NCBI GenBank assembly: GCA_000934455.1
Contig: KN890731.1
Location: 1 to 48,309 of the forward strand
Origin: Apostichopus parvimensis
Lineage: Eukaryota; Echinodermata; Holothuroidea; Aspidochirotida; Stichopodidae
DNA: 48,309 nucleotides
Reading direction: 5' to 3'
The notes beneath the pieces are model-generated. The model made no database searches and was not told the DNA's origin. It saw nothing but the letters and a program-made list of their open reading frames with translations. This document shows, piece after piece, positions 24,599-39,700 of the stretch (within the stretch, counting starts at the first letter, position 1; each line of letters opens with the position of its first letter). Position numbers and translations under genes: made by a program.

Positions 24599-24767
24599 TC
24601 ATAACTTCTCCACAAAGCTTCCTGGGAACAACCCTGTCTTGCCAGTTCGGTGTGAGGTTCCTTTGTACCAGCCATCTTCTCTCTTTTTGTGTACAAAGAT
24701 GGTATCTCCAAGGTTAAGCGCTAGCTCCACATCGCTGTGAGCCGGGTATGAGTCCACGACACGATAC
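24599..24767 (-). CDS. SH3RF (POSH): POSH terminal exon: SH3-4 and stop
   Basis: 169-nt exon encoding [34 protein letters not shown] and [12 protein letters not shown] followed by TGA (24599-24601). The protein ends right after the domain, as in vertebrates. Acceptor tttcaaacag at 24768-24770. Confidence 0.96.
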
Positions 24768-27700
24768 CTGTTTGAAATCAACAGACAGGATAGTATTACA
24801 AAAACTGCACATGAAATACCAGAGTTAATATGGAGAGTTTCTGGTCTGTCATTGTACTATGGAGTTCCATATGAATGAGATATTCCTTTAAACGAACTGT
24901 GGGTCGAAAAGAATCTTCGGCGGGTCGCCAGCTTTTCCCCCACATCAAAATATTCATTGACACTATTGGGGGTATGCCGACAAATTCGACAATGATCCAT
25001 GATCAAAACTAACTTTCATGCCTTCCAAGCATCGTTTCCGAAGGGGGGGGGGGTCTGGAAGATCCTGGGTCATTGGCCTAAGGTTTAAATGAAGATATGT
25101 TGAACTTTATACCTTTCCCTGGCAAGAGGAACAGTTTTGGGTGGTCCTTCCTCCTCCATATTACTGGCCACACCTTTGCCCCCTGTAGCACCAAAAATGG
25201 GGGGATCACCTGTGTGGGCTATAGGTGGGCTGGTTCTTATTGGTGGAGGTGGAACCTGGCAAGCCTGTTGTGTTTGATCAGAGCTGGTGGATTTTCTTCT
25301 CGTCTTCCCTCTGCTCTCCTTCTGGAAGAGTCAAGAATATCGAAATCACGAATATTAAAGCACTTTTCTAACATAGTCATATCTGTGTTCATACAGCACT
25401 TGCCTGAAACTCTCCTTTTCTTGGTAAGTAGCTTCCTCAGCTTATCACCTCAGTTAAAACAACTATTTCGGTGGCGAGCAACGATTAAAGTTGCTTCAAC
25501 TCCCACCCCCACCCCCCCCAGCAATTGAATTTACACTGAAGTTACTGACCCAAAGCTCAACAAGTTGAATGAAATGGAATAATAAGGACATTTGCAATAA
25601 CTATTCACCCATCATTACACACAGTGGAACCTTCCAATTTAATAATTGTCTATGCGGACTGGTTGTGCATGTTCTTTTCCCTAGCATCAGGGAGCTGAAC
25701 GTCCAAGTTCAAATATGGGTGGGCGGGGACACAACATGGGCAGATTACTTCCTTTCATTGGACAAGCAGAATGATAAAATTAACAACAAACACCTGTTTG
25801 TTACACTATCTATAATGCTGGTTAAGAGTGATATGCATATTCATAAATTGGATTATTTCTTGATACTGATTTGCCTCTCAACGTACTCTGAAGCAGTGAA
25901 CTGAGGCATTGTAGGCAGTGTCCAGGACGACATGATTTAAGTGAAAAGTAAAGTATATGCCGATTAATTCATAATAAGAGTATCATGCTAGATGAAGGCA
26001 AAATTATTGTATAATATAACTAGAATGGTGCTATACAGTATGCCTCAAACTTCAGAACTGGTGGTAAATACACTGGTGAGTAAAATAATGTAAGTACCAA
26101 GGTGCAACCAAGCTACTCATTAGGTGTCCCTGTTTCTCTCCAAGTCGAGACAAAGAAGATGTGTCAGTACTTCATCAATTAAAGAATGAAGCTGAAGAAG
26201 CAGAAGGGCCGTGAAGCGTAAATGAATTATGAACAGGGAACGACTAAGTCTACTGGTCTGATAACATGGATGGTATGTGATGACTGATAAGCTTAATGCA
26301 AAAGCAACCAATGTTCAGAAGACATGGATAATCCTACCACCATCACTCCACCACGCAGTGAATTTTTAATCCAGGAAGCTGAACTGAATTTTGATGACAT
26401 CATGACGCACGAACAAGTATGCACGCAAAGATACTACTACAATGATCTAAGGTGTGTGAGCATGCTGCTGCTGTATTAAATTATAATTAAAAATTATGAT
26501 TAAAAAATTATTATAATCTGTTAGTTTGATGAATATAAGGTTTGACATACAGGATCATAGATCAGAGGTCCAGAAAACCCCTTTTTTCAGGATTGGGTGG
26601 ATATTAACTCCGGCTGAAATTTATTTAGCTGTGAATGAGTCATACTGCTTCCCCTTCACTAGTTATTTTAACTACCGATATGGACGTTGCAGAGGCAATT
26701 CTAATATCTAGGAAAGCTACTAATGGTAACATGTTAGATGGTCTACATGCTTGAGTTCTAGTATTGGACAAAACTAAGCAACTGTTTAGTACCAACCATA
26801 ATAATATCTAAATTGTTAGAACTTTAAAACAAAACTTTTCTTAACACCTAAAGCATCTGTTTTTGAAATATAGCCTACTTTGGTGATTTTCTTATTCTTT
26901 GTCCAGTAAACTGTTAAGAGCTAATTTAAAATTTAAGCTATGAGCTTTGGTTTAATAAAAGTGAAAACTACCTAAGTAGTAATGATTCATTACTGCGATG
27001 CTATTGTCAATGTACTTACGAGAAATATGATTTGACAAATGAAAGTGTCCAATGAGTCCATTAATGCCTCCTCCCCCCCCCACCCAAGCACCCAAAACCA
27101 GAACTCAACCCCAAACCTCCTAGCACAGTACGAACAATGAGCTTAGCTTTTCATTTAATGTAAAAGAAAGATGAATAGATGAGATCAAATAAACGGTGAC
27201 TTCTTTCCTGGTTTTCTTTGAGAATGATACTAACATGGAGGATGGAGCTTGTTTCTAGAGACAAACCACAGACTACAATGATGTGACTCCCCGCTGTCAT
27301 TTTAAAAGGTTGCTGGCCAAGTATTTTTATCTTTAAAAGTTATTTTGCATGTCAATCTCAAGTTTGTGAAAGGTCTGCAGTACCAAACTCAATCCTGCTA
27401 TCAACAATAGTTCAGGTCCTCTTAAATTACACATTTTCGTCAACGCAGACTTTTTTTTCTACTTTTTTTTGTTCTAGTTTAATATCTCTCACTCAGAATT
27501 TGTGAAAAAGCTTTTCTACTTGCTAGCCTATTTGATAATTACAAATCAGGTCACACCATGACAGAAGGAATGTCGGGTGATTATATTTTATTATGAGCTG
27601 AAGCAGATCGGTAACTATTCTGTCCGTTCTGTTATATTTCGACTGTACCTCGCCAAGTTTTATTCACAGTGTGAATTAAATTGTTAATTAGAAAGCATGC

Positions 27701-30700
27701 AGGTTCTTTTCACCAAAAGGACAAACTTGTTAGGTAAAGAACAAAGGTAACCCTTCAGATAGGAAAAACTTTCCACAAACAGCTTTGTCAAAACATTGAC
27801 TTCTCAAAGCTAAAGATTTCAAAATCGTTTTTATTTTCATAATAATGAAACAAGTTCGAGGTGAGCTAGCTGAAATTTAAGGCAGGGAAACAATTTAAAC
27901 ATAAACCTTTCAGTGCATTATTTTGCAGTACAGGCCACCAGGTATTTTTTCAAAATTTTTAGTTTTCTAATTTTTTTTCATATCATTTCCACCAAAACCT
28001 TTTTGAGAGAGAGTTAAGCTCTAATGGAAAACATCTCCATGCGAACAAAGCATGTGATTTGTAGCTGGAGATTCACAGTAAGCTTTTAGACGTGGGTGAC
28101 CGGTTCTGTATCTATCTAGCATATCTGCGGGGTGGCCACTAACTAATGGCATGAAGAGGCTGAATATGATGTATCTCACCTTTTCATATCTATGATTGCA
28201 AGCAGCTTTAGAGATGGAAGCAAAAGGAGAAGGTGAGTAGCCATTGATGATGACACGAGTAGGACAAGATGGATGGTGACCAGATGTCTCTTGGACTCTG
28301 GCATGGCATGCACAGGACTCAGACACAGCGGTGGTGTTCTCCACGTTAGAGCGAGTGGTGCCGCGTGGCAAGCGGCTGCGAAACCGTCTGGCGTCACGCT
28401 CGCCCTCGCTGTACCGTCGGGGCCGGAATCTATCTGAGGTCTGGGTGAAGGACTGGTGGGGGATCGGCGTGGGAAGTATATCATGCATGGAAGTATGAGG
28501 AACACAACTAAGACGGCTCTCTACCTGACTGTGAGGCAAGGAAGTTCTAGCCTCCTCCCCTAGTTGCTTCCCTCCTCCTCCTCCTTCGTCCGGAGACGAA
28601 GAGTTGTTGTCACCGTCCACGTTGGCCGGAGCGGTCTTACTCAAGATACGGCTCGCGCTCTTGCTTCTCCCCCGGGCCCCATGTCGACGGAAACCGTTCC
28701 TCGACGAGTGATTGCTGTCCGGAGGCGAGAACCCAGGGTCGTCGTGCAGCATCCGCTCCAGGACGCTCAAGGGCACCCCAGTCCCCGACATGGGTCTCCT
28801 GTTGGCGGTGAGGTTCAATTGTTTATTACCGACGGAATTCCTCGACATCCGCCTCAGGACCGGAGGGCTCGCAGCCAAGGAAGAAGATGAGTGTTGGGAA
28901 TTTCCTGGTTTATAAGCAAACTCTCGGAGTAATTGTTGTTGTCTGTTCCTTTCGATCTGAAGTTGTGCGACAGTTTTATGGGAGTCGTGTTGCATAATGG
29001 CGGGGGAGGCAGGAGGCTTCACTGTGCTCTTGGCTCCCTTCACAGACACTTGAGTTGGACTACTGGCTGCTGGAGTTGTTGAGTTTGCTGAGTTTAGTTT
29101 CGGTCTGACCAAGGAGTGAGGGGACGTAGGAAACACGTAATGGAGTCCCTGTGAGGAGGGGCCGGGCGAAGATGGACCGGTCACCTTTGGGTCATCTTTA
29201 ACTCTGAGAATAGGACCGAAAAAAATAACAGATTTGAAGACTGGAGTGACGATCACAGAAAACACACTTTGCACAACATTACAAGTAATTCTCTCAAAGT
29301 AATAGTTAAGCATGATTTAAGGCGACATCTGGTAGATGCTGTCCACTGGAACAAAAAAATCTTCAAATTTGAGTACTGGAACTTTTGTTGATAAACATAG
29401 AATAAGTTTAACAGAATTGTTTGTCAATTCCGAAGAGAGTGACATTTCTCAAAATAACGAACTAATTACAAAAAAACAGCTTTGTGTAGGGCACTGGTGG
29501 CCATCCTACTGCCCATTAGAGCAATGGTGGCCATCCTACTGCCCATTTGAGCACTGGTGGCCATCCTACTGCCCATTAGAGCAATGGTGGCCATCCTACT
29601 GCCCATTAGAGCACTGGTGGCCATCCTACTGCCCATTAGAGCAATGGTGGCCATCCTACTGCCCATTAGAGCAATGATGGCCATCATACTGCCTGTCACA
29701 AAAGGTCACATTCTGGGCTTTCCTGTCTCCCAACCCCACCCCCATCTGCTCTCAAGCTTATCCCAAGATTCATCTCCTGGAAATAACTAAGCAACCAGTC
29801 TCTACATAATGATAGAAAAAATCAAACCAGGCATATCCCAGTATTTTACCTGTAAGGTTCCACGTAATTGAAATAACTAAGCAACCACAGTCTCTACATC
29901 ATGATAGTACATGAAATATCACAAAGAAATTCAAACCAGGCTATTTTACCTGTAAGGTTCCACGTAATTGCCGGGAAATACACCAGTTTTACCCGAGGAG
30001 AGAGACATCCCTCTAAACCAGCCATCAGAACAAAAGTCTTGAACAGCAAAAATTTCACCTATGCTGACTTCTAACTCATCCGGATGTTGAGGCTTGTAAG
30101 AGTGACGAGCCTTGTACCTGTGAATAGGAAACCCCCTTCAAAAGTTATCAAAAGTTGATCAATGATGATTAATATTATAAGCAGGGCGGGAAATGGTTAC
30201 ATAGGGTATGGTGGTTAGTTTCAGGGTACCTTTCAGGCTAGTTTCAGGGTACCTTTCAGGTTAGTTTCAGGGTACCGTTCAGGTTAGTTTCAGGGTACCT
30301 TCAAAGAGGACAGGACGTAGTTGTTATGGTGACAATCTTGGCTATTCTTAACTCCATGTTATAGCTGAGCTACAAAATTCAGCATTCAAATAACGAAAAA
30401 AAAAAGCTGGGGGACTTTTTTCATGAGTGCCTGAGCGATGAAATGGTTGTAGTCGCTAACTTTTTATGTAATAGGGAGAGAAGGAAATTTATATCCGTCA
30501 GAAATAATTGGAAGATGTGATAACACTCTCAGTAATAGGTGACAAAATTCAAACAGCAAGAAAAAGAATAATTAAACACTAACTTTGGCAATATCTGATA
30601 CCGTAACACTTCCTGTTACAAACTAAACAGACACAAGGGTCAATGGATTTAACTCCAACCATAGCTGCTAGCCATAAGGGTGTTAGATGCACAAGCGGAA

Positions 30701-33700
30701 GGAGGAGAGGGGGCAAGGGAGAGGAAAGAAGAGTGCAGCAGTCAGGAAGAGGCAAGGGAGCGGGGTATATACTCACACTTCAACAGGTCTAGGCGAGGTA
30801 GCTGTTCCTCTCTCTTGCATTATAGCTGACGGTGAACCTGGCACAGAGCCTCCTCCAAGCAAAACCTTTGGTTAAATGTAAGAACAAGGAGAGAAGAATT
30901 GGTAGTGTTATCACTGGTCTTGCTTGTACCGACAAAAGTCACTAGTAGAATTATAAATTTGGAAAGAAGAACAAATGCTACAAGCACACTAACTGGTACA
31001 GCTATCCTCTCACAGGTTCTTGTAAATTCACAGCTTTCAAAAGACTTTTCTTCAGACTTTACAGACAATTTAAGCAGTCGGGTTTTGGTCTGGAATTACA
31101 CAGTTCAAGATATTTGCATAAAAGTAAGTTAAGGACAATCTTATACCATGTATGTTCAGATGTTGGTGTTTAGAACAACATTTCATCTTCTTATCTATTA
31201 TAGAATCACACAATAATTCCTGATGAATTATTCCTTATAAACTGTGTTTACATAAATCTCTATCATGTCATCTAGTCCATCCCTTGTACTGTATGTCTGT
31301 TCTGTGGCAACTGATATTTCAGAATATTTTTCATTTTTCTCCCAGAAATCAAATTCACTTTCTTCAACATTCAATACGTTTATCATGATTTTCTGGAAGA
31401 TTTGCTTGTTTACCATCGGCACAGCGGCTAAAGGAGGTGGTCTCTTTCGATTGTTACCACCGGTGGTCACCTCATGAGTGGTGGGAGTGCTAGAGGTGGT
31501 CACAGCTGTCGTTGCAGAGCTGGAAGAGGTTGGTGGGGTGACAGGCCCTTGGTGACGAGCACCTAACAAGTTAGCAGCGATTGGATTACTGGACCTGACA
31601 AGCTCAGGGGAGCTGATCTCCATGGAGTGACGAGTGGGGCCATTGGTCCGATGCTCCTGGTTGGGACGCAGCTGGACACCCAGCACTGATGTAAATGAAT
31701 GCCTCTTTGTAGAAGAAGATTTGTTTCTGTAAAACAAAGAGCGCATTGAAGGTTACAAGCTTCCATAGAATTCTGAGAGATTTGAACCCCCAAAGTTTCC
31801 TCTAGTACTGAATCTCCTCATGACCCTTTGCCCTATTTCATTTTGCAAGTATGACATCCATTTTATTGTATTGTTCAAGAAAGAAAAAATTGTAATAAAA
31901 CTGTTCTGAAGGTTTCACAATTGACCTATGTAGGTCTCAAACAAACCAGGCAGGAACTAAGCATGTCTATTCAAGCATATCTAGTGTCTGTAGATCTAGT
32001 GATGTCATTATCACACAATACCTAACATCTGACATCATTTACAATTCGCACCTTCCCTTCAGGTCCCTCCCAAAAGCTTACTCGCTCAGCTCGACACCCA
32101 CGCCTGGCTTTATTTACAGTTGGCACCTTCTGTTCACCTTTTTCCTATCACTATCCCAAACTTAACAGCCCACCCTGTCACCTACACATAATAAAACTAT
32201 ACATGCATTCATTCACCTGTTACTGTGATGTTAGTAAATGTACCATCTTCTCTCACCAATAGAATAAGTGAGAACATTATATACACGTTATTGAAACGTA
32301 CAGTTCACATAAGGTACAACAGAATTAGAAAATGGAAGCTTGCTAGGACACTACAATTTAATTAGTTTCAAATGAACAGTTTGTCTGGCATTCATTAATG
32401 CATAAATTAATGCTAGAGTTTTGAAATAATGGGGAAAAAATTATTCCAATAATTAGGTCAAATAATAAGTACTGTTCAGTACCTGTTACCCCCTGGACGA
32501 CTTGACACCCCTGCTGCTCCTAGATCCAGGTTGCCTTCCCCGCTACTACTGCTACTACTCTGGGGAGAATGGTGGCCTTCCCCACTGCTGCTGGAACTCT
32601 GGGGAGAGTGGTGAACCGTCCCTTGCTGTACCTCAAGCAGGTTCTTCGCAGGGTCGTTAAACTGATCGAGGGAAGAGACGTGTCATTACAATCGATCGTA
32701 AATCGTCTTGTCGAGACTAATGTATCCAGTAACATTCTCCGAGTCGGCAAAATGTAAATGTCAAGAAGGAATTTAACCGTCCGAAATAAAACAAACAATT
32801 GAGGGAGCCAGAAAACGAATTATTGGGCTGTGAGGTGAGAGAGTCCTAGGAAGTTCATCACAGTATAGATACCACATTAGATAACCAGTGTTAAGTAGAA
32901 TCTATCATGACAGCATTTAGGTGAAGTCTCAAAATGCTTTTCAAACGAACGACCAGTATTAAACTAGAATATATCCTGGTGGCTTAAATATTTTCCTTTG
33001 AGTACTGTCAAGTAGCCCACAATCAATCTTCACAATGAGGTCGCTTTTTCCCAAAAGGTTGGGCCAAGACAAGTACTAATGTATTTAATATTACTTTCCA
33101 ATATACTGTATAGCATAATTAATCTTTGGTAGACATAGCTTGTTTTGGTCTCACATTTTCATGTGCTAAAGGGCAATTCCATGAGGGAGTGGACATGATA
33201 CCCAAAACTTAAAAGTGTGTGACAATAGTAAATTTGGTGTCAAATGAAAGCTAAGAGTCTATATTTTCCAGAATCAGGTTCAGAAATGCAATTTTCATGC
33301 ATTTTGGAATGAAAATATATTGGTAAATGAAAATTCAGGAGTTGATACAGAAAATTGGATGATTGGTAATAANNNNNNNNNNNNNNNNNNNNNNNNNNNN
33401 NNNNNNNNNNNNNNNNNNNNNNGGTAGCATACATGAGGGCCATTACATTTCACTGTACTAATTGATAAATATGTCACAAACAGCCAAGCAGAGGTAACAT
33501 TACATGCTTCCAACCATGGGAAATACAGTATCAGTCACTAACGATTACTCAAGCAGAAAGTCTCAATCAAGTTGTCATACTGTACGAAAGTAACTGCATG
33601 ACTGGCTTCCAACAACGCTGGGTCAAAGTAATAACACTAACCGAGAAACCATTTTGATTTGAGCTTCACAACATGGCTACGTCACCATTATGTTTGATTT

Positions 33701-36700
33701 GCAGAGACAGAGGTTCAGCTGCATAGTTGCAAATAGACATTTCACCATCTCTGATAATTCATCCTCTCCCTCCCTCCCGGTCTCTGTTTTAATATCTTCT
33801 ACAGACTACAAATCTCTTCACGTTGACACATCATCCACAGATTTTAATTTCAAAAGTTTGTCTGATAGAATAAATAAGCACTGGGCCATCAATCAGATGG
33901 AGAGAGAGAGAACAGGAGATGGACGTAAAAAAGAACAATCTTCGATAGATGTGCGGCGATGTCTGGTTATGAGGGGGAATGAAGTAGGCAACGCTTACTG
34001 GTAAACAATTAGTGAGTGCAGCCAATAGGAACCGACGATAACTACAAGTGGCCTCCATGCATGATTATGCCACCATGATATGAACCAGACGGCTGAGATC
34101 TGAAGAGACTGATACAGACTGACTCACACCAATCAGACATACACAAACACCCACACACATACACACGTACACACAAAGAAAACACCTAAACATTACAATT
34201 AAGTTAGAATTAACAATCAAAGTTTGTGAATCAGTAGAGGCTGTGGTTAGTCGTCCTATTCATTACAATGCTTTCCCATTCTTATATAAACATTTGCTAT
34301 GAACCTTAGAAATAGGTTACCAATTTTTTTAATTTGTTTTTTTATTTGTCAGCATTTTGGTATATTCTATGTTGTCAGTCAAGAATGTGAAGTCCTTCAT
34401 TGTTAAATTACCTTGTTTCTTAACCAGTCGACTTTGAAGTTAATGAGGTTTTCACCGCAAAAAAAGTCAAAAATCTGAATATTTATTGAAAAATTTTGGT
34501 GAAGTTGGGAATTTGGGTTGTAACATGTTAAATAATCTTCGAACACACTGGGACACCTGCGTGATATGAATTAACCATCTAATAAAAATGATTTGGAATT
34601 AGTATGTAGGATGCAGTGATCTTGGCATTGATGGATTTCTACGTTTTTATTAAATCCACCGAGAAGTAATTCTTCAATTTAAATGCTGTTGTTTCACTGC
34701 TCAATTGTTTTCCATATAATATCAGATATTGTACTTGATCACATGATACTCTCTAGGATGAATTGAGAAGTCTGGCACCAACCTCAACGAATGAAATCGG
34801 GAATATTCCAATCTTATCGCCCTTCTGACCTTCGACCCAGTTATCATCCACTCTCCTTATCACCTTCAGGACCTCATTCTGTATCGGAAGAAGAATTTGA
34901 AACCTGTTATCAGGCATGAAATGATTAAATGGAGTTAAGGTACATATATGTAAAATATAGATTCACAACATTTAAGCTGTCATGTCCCACTCTGAGAAGA
35001 GTGTAAAAATTGAATTAAATTTTCCGTAAAAGAATTTGAAAAGTTGACTTCAGTGTTGGTAATTTATCAGTGACATTGGCTCACATGTCTCCATAGTGAT
35101 TATTGCATTTGTCATTTAACTGGTCTATCCCAACTAGGTGTTAAACTTTTAGCACTTTTCACATAAGAACATTAACCCATAACCCTTTAACATTCATGAA
35201 ATGATTTAATTAACTTGGCCACATACCTCAAGGTACAGTTTTTCATCACATATTACCTTGCCCCAATTTTTGAGGATATACAACAAAATTAGATTTGGTG
35301 CAGGAAGAGGTAGTGGTCATAATGCTGTTCGTGAACATGGATTTAACGATTCCAAAGGCTTACGGTAGCTAACAATTCTGAAAAGATGTTATTCCCACTA
35401 GAAATTGCACTTTCCTAGTTACTAAACAATTGAAAAACTACATTATTCTATCTTTCTCCACAGAAAATAACTAAAAATACCGTTCCTTAGTTGGTTTACG
35501 ATGGAATGTTCACAAATGGGATGTATCGTGACTGTACTACCATATGTATTGACGATACAATAACATAGTGAATGTGGTACACAGAATAGCATTAGAGTCA
35601 GTTCATACACTGTGATCTTAACATACACCCCCCTCTTACGATCTCTTCTCATTTCCTATCTCCAAAGCCTTCTTTACTTCCCAGTTTGTTGGCGAAGTTA
35701 CGGTAGTAAGAATGATGACTTGTTTTCAGTGTACAAAGACTTGCTTGTGGAGCCACATCCCCCTTCCCCCTCCTGGCACAACCCAACCATCCACCCCCAA
35801 CCCCCACACCTCACCAGCAAATTCTTGGCTGAGCCTCTGGAAAGTAGTTACTGGAGAGTCAGTCAGAAATGAAAAAAATCCAGAAACAAGAATAGATTTG
35901 CACAAACTGAAGAATCAAGTGCAAATTAATGTCACTGTAAGCCAAAGTCCTCTCAATAGGCTTGTTATGCAGCAAAGATGTGCTACTTTGATTTCCATCT
36001 CACCTTGTTGAATGTTAGAATGTCCTTCTCTCTGTTCTGGGCCACTTCAAAGTCGTAGAGAGCCTTACAGCTCGGGATGACATCTTGCAGGGGATGTATG
36101 ACCTCCACGTGATTGGCGGGGAAGAAACCGGTCTGACCGTTGACCTCCCCGACGTACCAGTTGTCGTCAAGTTTCTTCTTCAGAAATATCACGTCACCTT
36201 TGTTGAAAGACAAGTCTCTGCAATGAAGACAAAATGGTTCCGATTGATTAAAAACAGGAACATTTATACCATTGCACATATTACAATGCAGCATCATCTG
36301 GAAAAGAAACAGTTTGTAAGTACACAGAAAAATAAAGTATGTACAGAATGGAAAGCTAACGCAGCCAGTGTTGTGTTTATTTACAATCGATGAGATTTAA
36401 CCTACTAACCTCTATAATTATGCAAATTTAATGAAATGAAGACTGGCTGTCTGGATTTTAAATCATGATTTTGCAATGATTGTTATCCTGGGAGGAGAAT
36501 CATGTAAAATGTTCTGCACCACTGAGGTCAGAGTGGAAAAAATTGCATGTTCAAGACAAGTGGAAATGCGAGTGTGTTAGTTGTAATGAGACAGGTAAGC
36601 GAGTGCTCTAAAACAGGCACACTTGTAGGTTTCATGTGAAGTGGAGAACTGAACAGAGAGTGTGACGGTGGTCCGGTCTGTAACAGCATCAAGCATGTGA

Positions 36701-39700
36701 GGGCGTACCGTTACGAGGCATCTGACAGATATAGATCCACTGATTGATCAGTTTTTCAGGACTTCTTGAGTAGGGACAGGTTATTAAAGCGAAGTCATCA
36801 ATCCTTGGAGAATGGTATATTCAACTTTGCCGTCTGTTAACATTTTCTATGTCACTTCCCTACTGTTACAAAGAAGTTAAGAATATAATGACATGTGCCA
36901 CCACACTGACAAGGGTTAAATATCTCTTTATTGACATTGCAACTTCAAGGAGCCTTTGAGCAGACCCCACTGGCCCCCATTTACCTTGTAACCATCAGAG
37001 GGGGGTTCAAATCACAGCAAGATACACTCTGCATGGGCCTATGAGAAAGCCTTGCTTTGCTCTTCAAGAGATAAATCAGGCATTACACATTCTTCTGTAA
37101 CTGCAGATATCTTAGTCAGACCTTTCATGACATTGGCAATGGTTGCTTAGCAACAACATTGAATTATCTCACAAAGTGTTCACAATTCCTGACAGGTAGG
37201 TATGTGCTTGAGGTTTGTCACAGAGCACTTCATGAACAATAACTAAAGTAAACAAATCATCCACGAATCCCTCCAACCAACCCAAGGGGTACTAAATCAC
37301 ATGAATTTCTTCTTGCTTCTTCTCTTTTCGGTTCTTTTTTACCATTTATGTCGGCATAAAAAATCGGGAGGGATGAAAAGTCCTATAGAGAAGAAAAGGC
37401 ATCATTCTTTTCCTGGAGCTATAATTAGTGTCGGTAAGAGGACCCATGATGGGCTGCTTGCTGGTTCCTGTCTGATAGGGTCAGATGGGAGAGTGAGGTA
37501 ATGGTGAGATATATAAACAACGGAGAAGAAGTAGACTTGGCGATAAACAATCAATCAATCAAAACAATCAATAATATCAACAGGGTACACACTCTGAACA
37601 ATAAGCTTCCTTGTGAAGGGTTGAAAACCCTACTGCTTAGTACTACTTATTATGGGATCAGCAGCGCTGAAAATTACTGCAGGTTTCTCGGAAATCCATT
37701 TTTTTCAAAAAAGCTGGGTTATAGGTGTTTCTAAGTTAATAAATCTGCTGTCGTCTACTCCCCCACCAGGCCCACTCACACATCAGGGAGACACCACCAC
37801 TCCCATCAAGAAATACAATATTTAAAATATTATATAATATATTGAGTGATATGAAAGTATATGGAGAATTTACACAGAGAATTAATTAAACTACAAAGTA
37901 TTGCCAGATGCATTATTTTCAATGGCATTTATATTCTGATAGTGAGCTCCATAAAAGTCCAATGCAATGGTTGTGTGGATTCATGGTTGTTGTTTCTTAC
38001 CTTTCAAGAGTGCGCCGATGAGGTGAGGGAATGGTGGGAGTTGGTATATGGGGAGGGGGGAGGTTGAGGAAGCATGTTCTATGCAAATGTTCACATTTTT
38101 GGAGGCACAATGTCTCATTGTTGGTTTAAAAGTGTGCCATATAGATAGGTGAATAAAGAACCATGAAGTATTCTACCAGTAACATACTGTAGCAACAGGG
38201 GACAGGGGGAAAAGTCTACCTCCCTCCCTGCAAACAAGTTCTTCCCAAAAATAAGACAAAATTCCTTTGAGACAGTACTGAATCACTAGTGTGCCACTTT
38301 ACCTTCAACTAACCCCCCTAAATAATACCCCTTATCGCTCCCCCTTTTGACTAACTAAGAAAACAAATTGAAAAATATGTAAGCCCAGGGTTGTCCGTAA
38401 AAGGTAAAAATAACTCGCTGAATTTTAGTCTACATTTTGTTTGTCTAAATATATATGAAATTTTCTTTCTTTTGCTTGTTGTAACTCCATGAAAATCTTT
38501 TCTTGAAAATACCAAGCTATTACACATCTGGCTTTTTCATACAAGTGAGCAAAATTGTGACAGAAAAAAAAAAAGAGAGGAAAAAAAATCCATATTTTTG
38601 AGTCCCTGGAGAGAGGGTATCATTCCCAGATCCTATGGTAATGATACTTCAGCGAAAGGATAGAGATCAATACACCAGCAGCCAGAGGCTGATAGAAGAT
38701 AATTACCACAGATGGGAATTGCCAGCCAGTTTTGAAGATGACAGAGAAAGATGAGCTGATGGGGAACACAGATGCTGTGATTGCACGAACACTTTACGGA
38801 GGAAGCAATCAACTAATGCACCTTGAGGAGGCAGCGAGCATGTCAGGCAAACTCCCGCTGCTATAGTACTAATAACAACCACAAGCCACGAATCTTAAGA
38901 AGTGGTCACCCTTCGGTGTGACTTTGGGTCAACTTAATTCACCAATACAGAGACAAACTCATCATTTCAGGAGGTTTTAAAAGAGTTAAAAGTTCTACGG
39001 TATATCCCATGGAGTAAAAATTGGAGGGAGAGGTAATAATTTTTTTATATGAAATCTAGCATAAAGTACTCTTAGAAGACAAATACTAGTCTGAGCATTA
39101 TTGTGCTTTGTCTCCATGAGAAGCACAGGGGATACACCTGGGAATGGGAGGAAGGGAGGGGGGGGGCTTTCATTCATGGAAGCTTACCCTAAGCTTGCAT
39201 CATACCTTAGGTTTCATACTGCATTCTCATTGGTCAATGATCACATAGCTACCATAAGGTTTAGACCAATGGAAATACACAGAATCTCACATACTGTACC
39301 ATAGGCCTATAGTAGCTAATAGTGCAAAAGTGATGTAGACATCACCATGGTTATGATTACAAGAGATAAAGCAAGTTATTGAGAACAGAAGCAAACTTGT
39401 ATTTAACTATCTAGAACTTTACACAATTTTCTTACTTTCACACCTGCTCTCCAAACAAATGTCCTCACTGAGGTGTCTGGATAATTTGAATTTTGATACA
39501 TTCTTGCTCTTGCTATTCAAGTTATAAATAGTGCTGGCAAAACCTCATTTAACGGAAGAATGCATTTCATATTCGAGTTGGAATCTTGTTACCATGAAAT
39601 GACAATGACTGCCTATGTACAACACTGCAATGAAATCCAAGAATGAACAGCTTGTTCTTAATACTAGAAATGAGAGACAATGAATCTCAGTATGTTACAA

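Noticed and set aside
28564..28915. Plus-strand ORFs of 67-108 aa opposite the long POSH exon
   Set aside because: Shadows of the GC-richer Arg/Ser/Pro coding strand; no domain and no splice logic.
31228..31413. Open-frame extension of the POSH exon past 31414
   Set aside because: It follows a good donor (ATG|gtaaac) and only splicing there gives the correct phase for the next exon; the extension shows no similarity to POSH.
33690..34004. 104-aa plus-strand ORF next to the N gap
   Set aside because: Lies antisense in a POSH intron, has no recognisable domain, and low-complexity Ser/Arg content explains the open frame.
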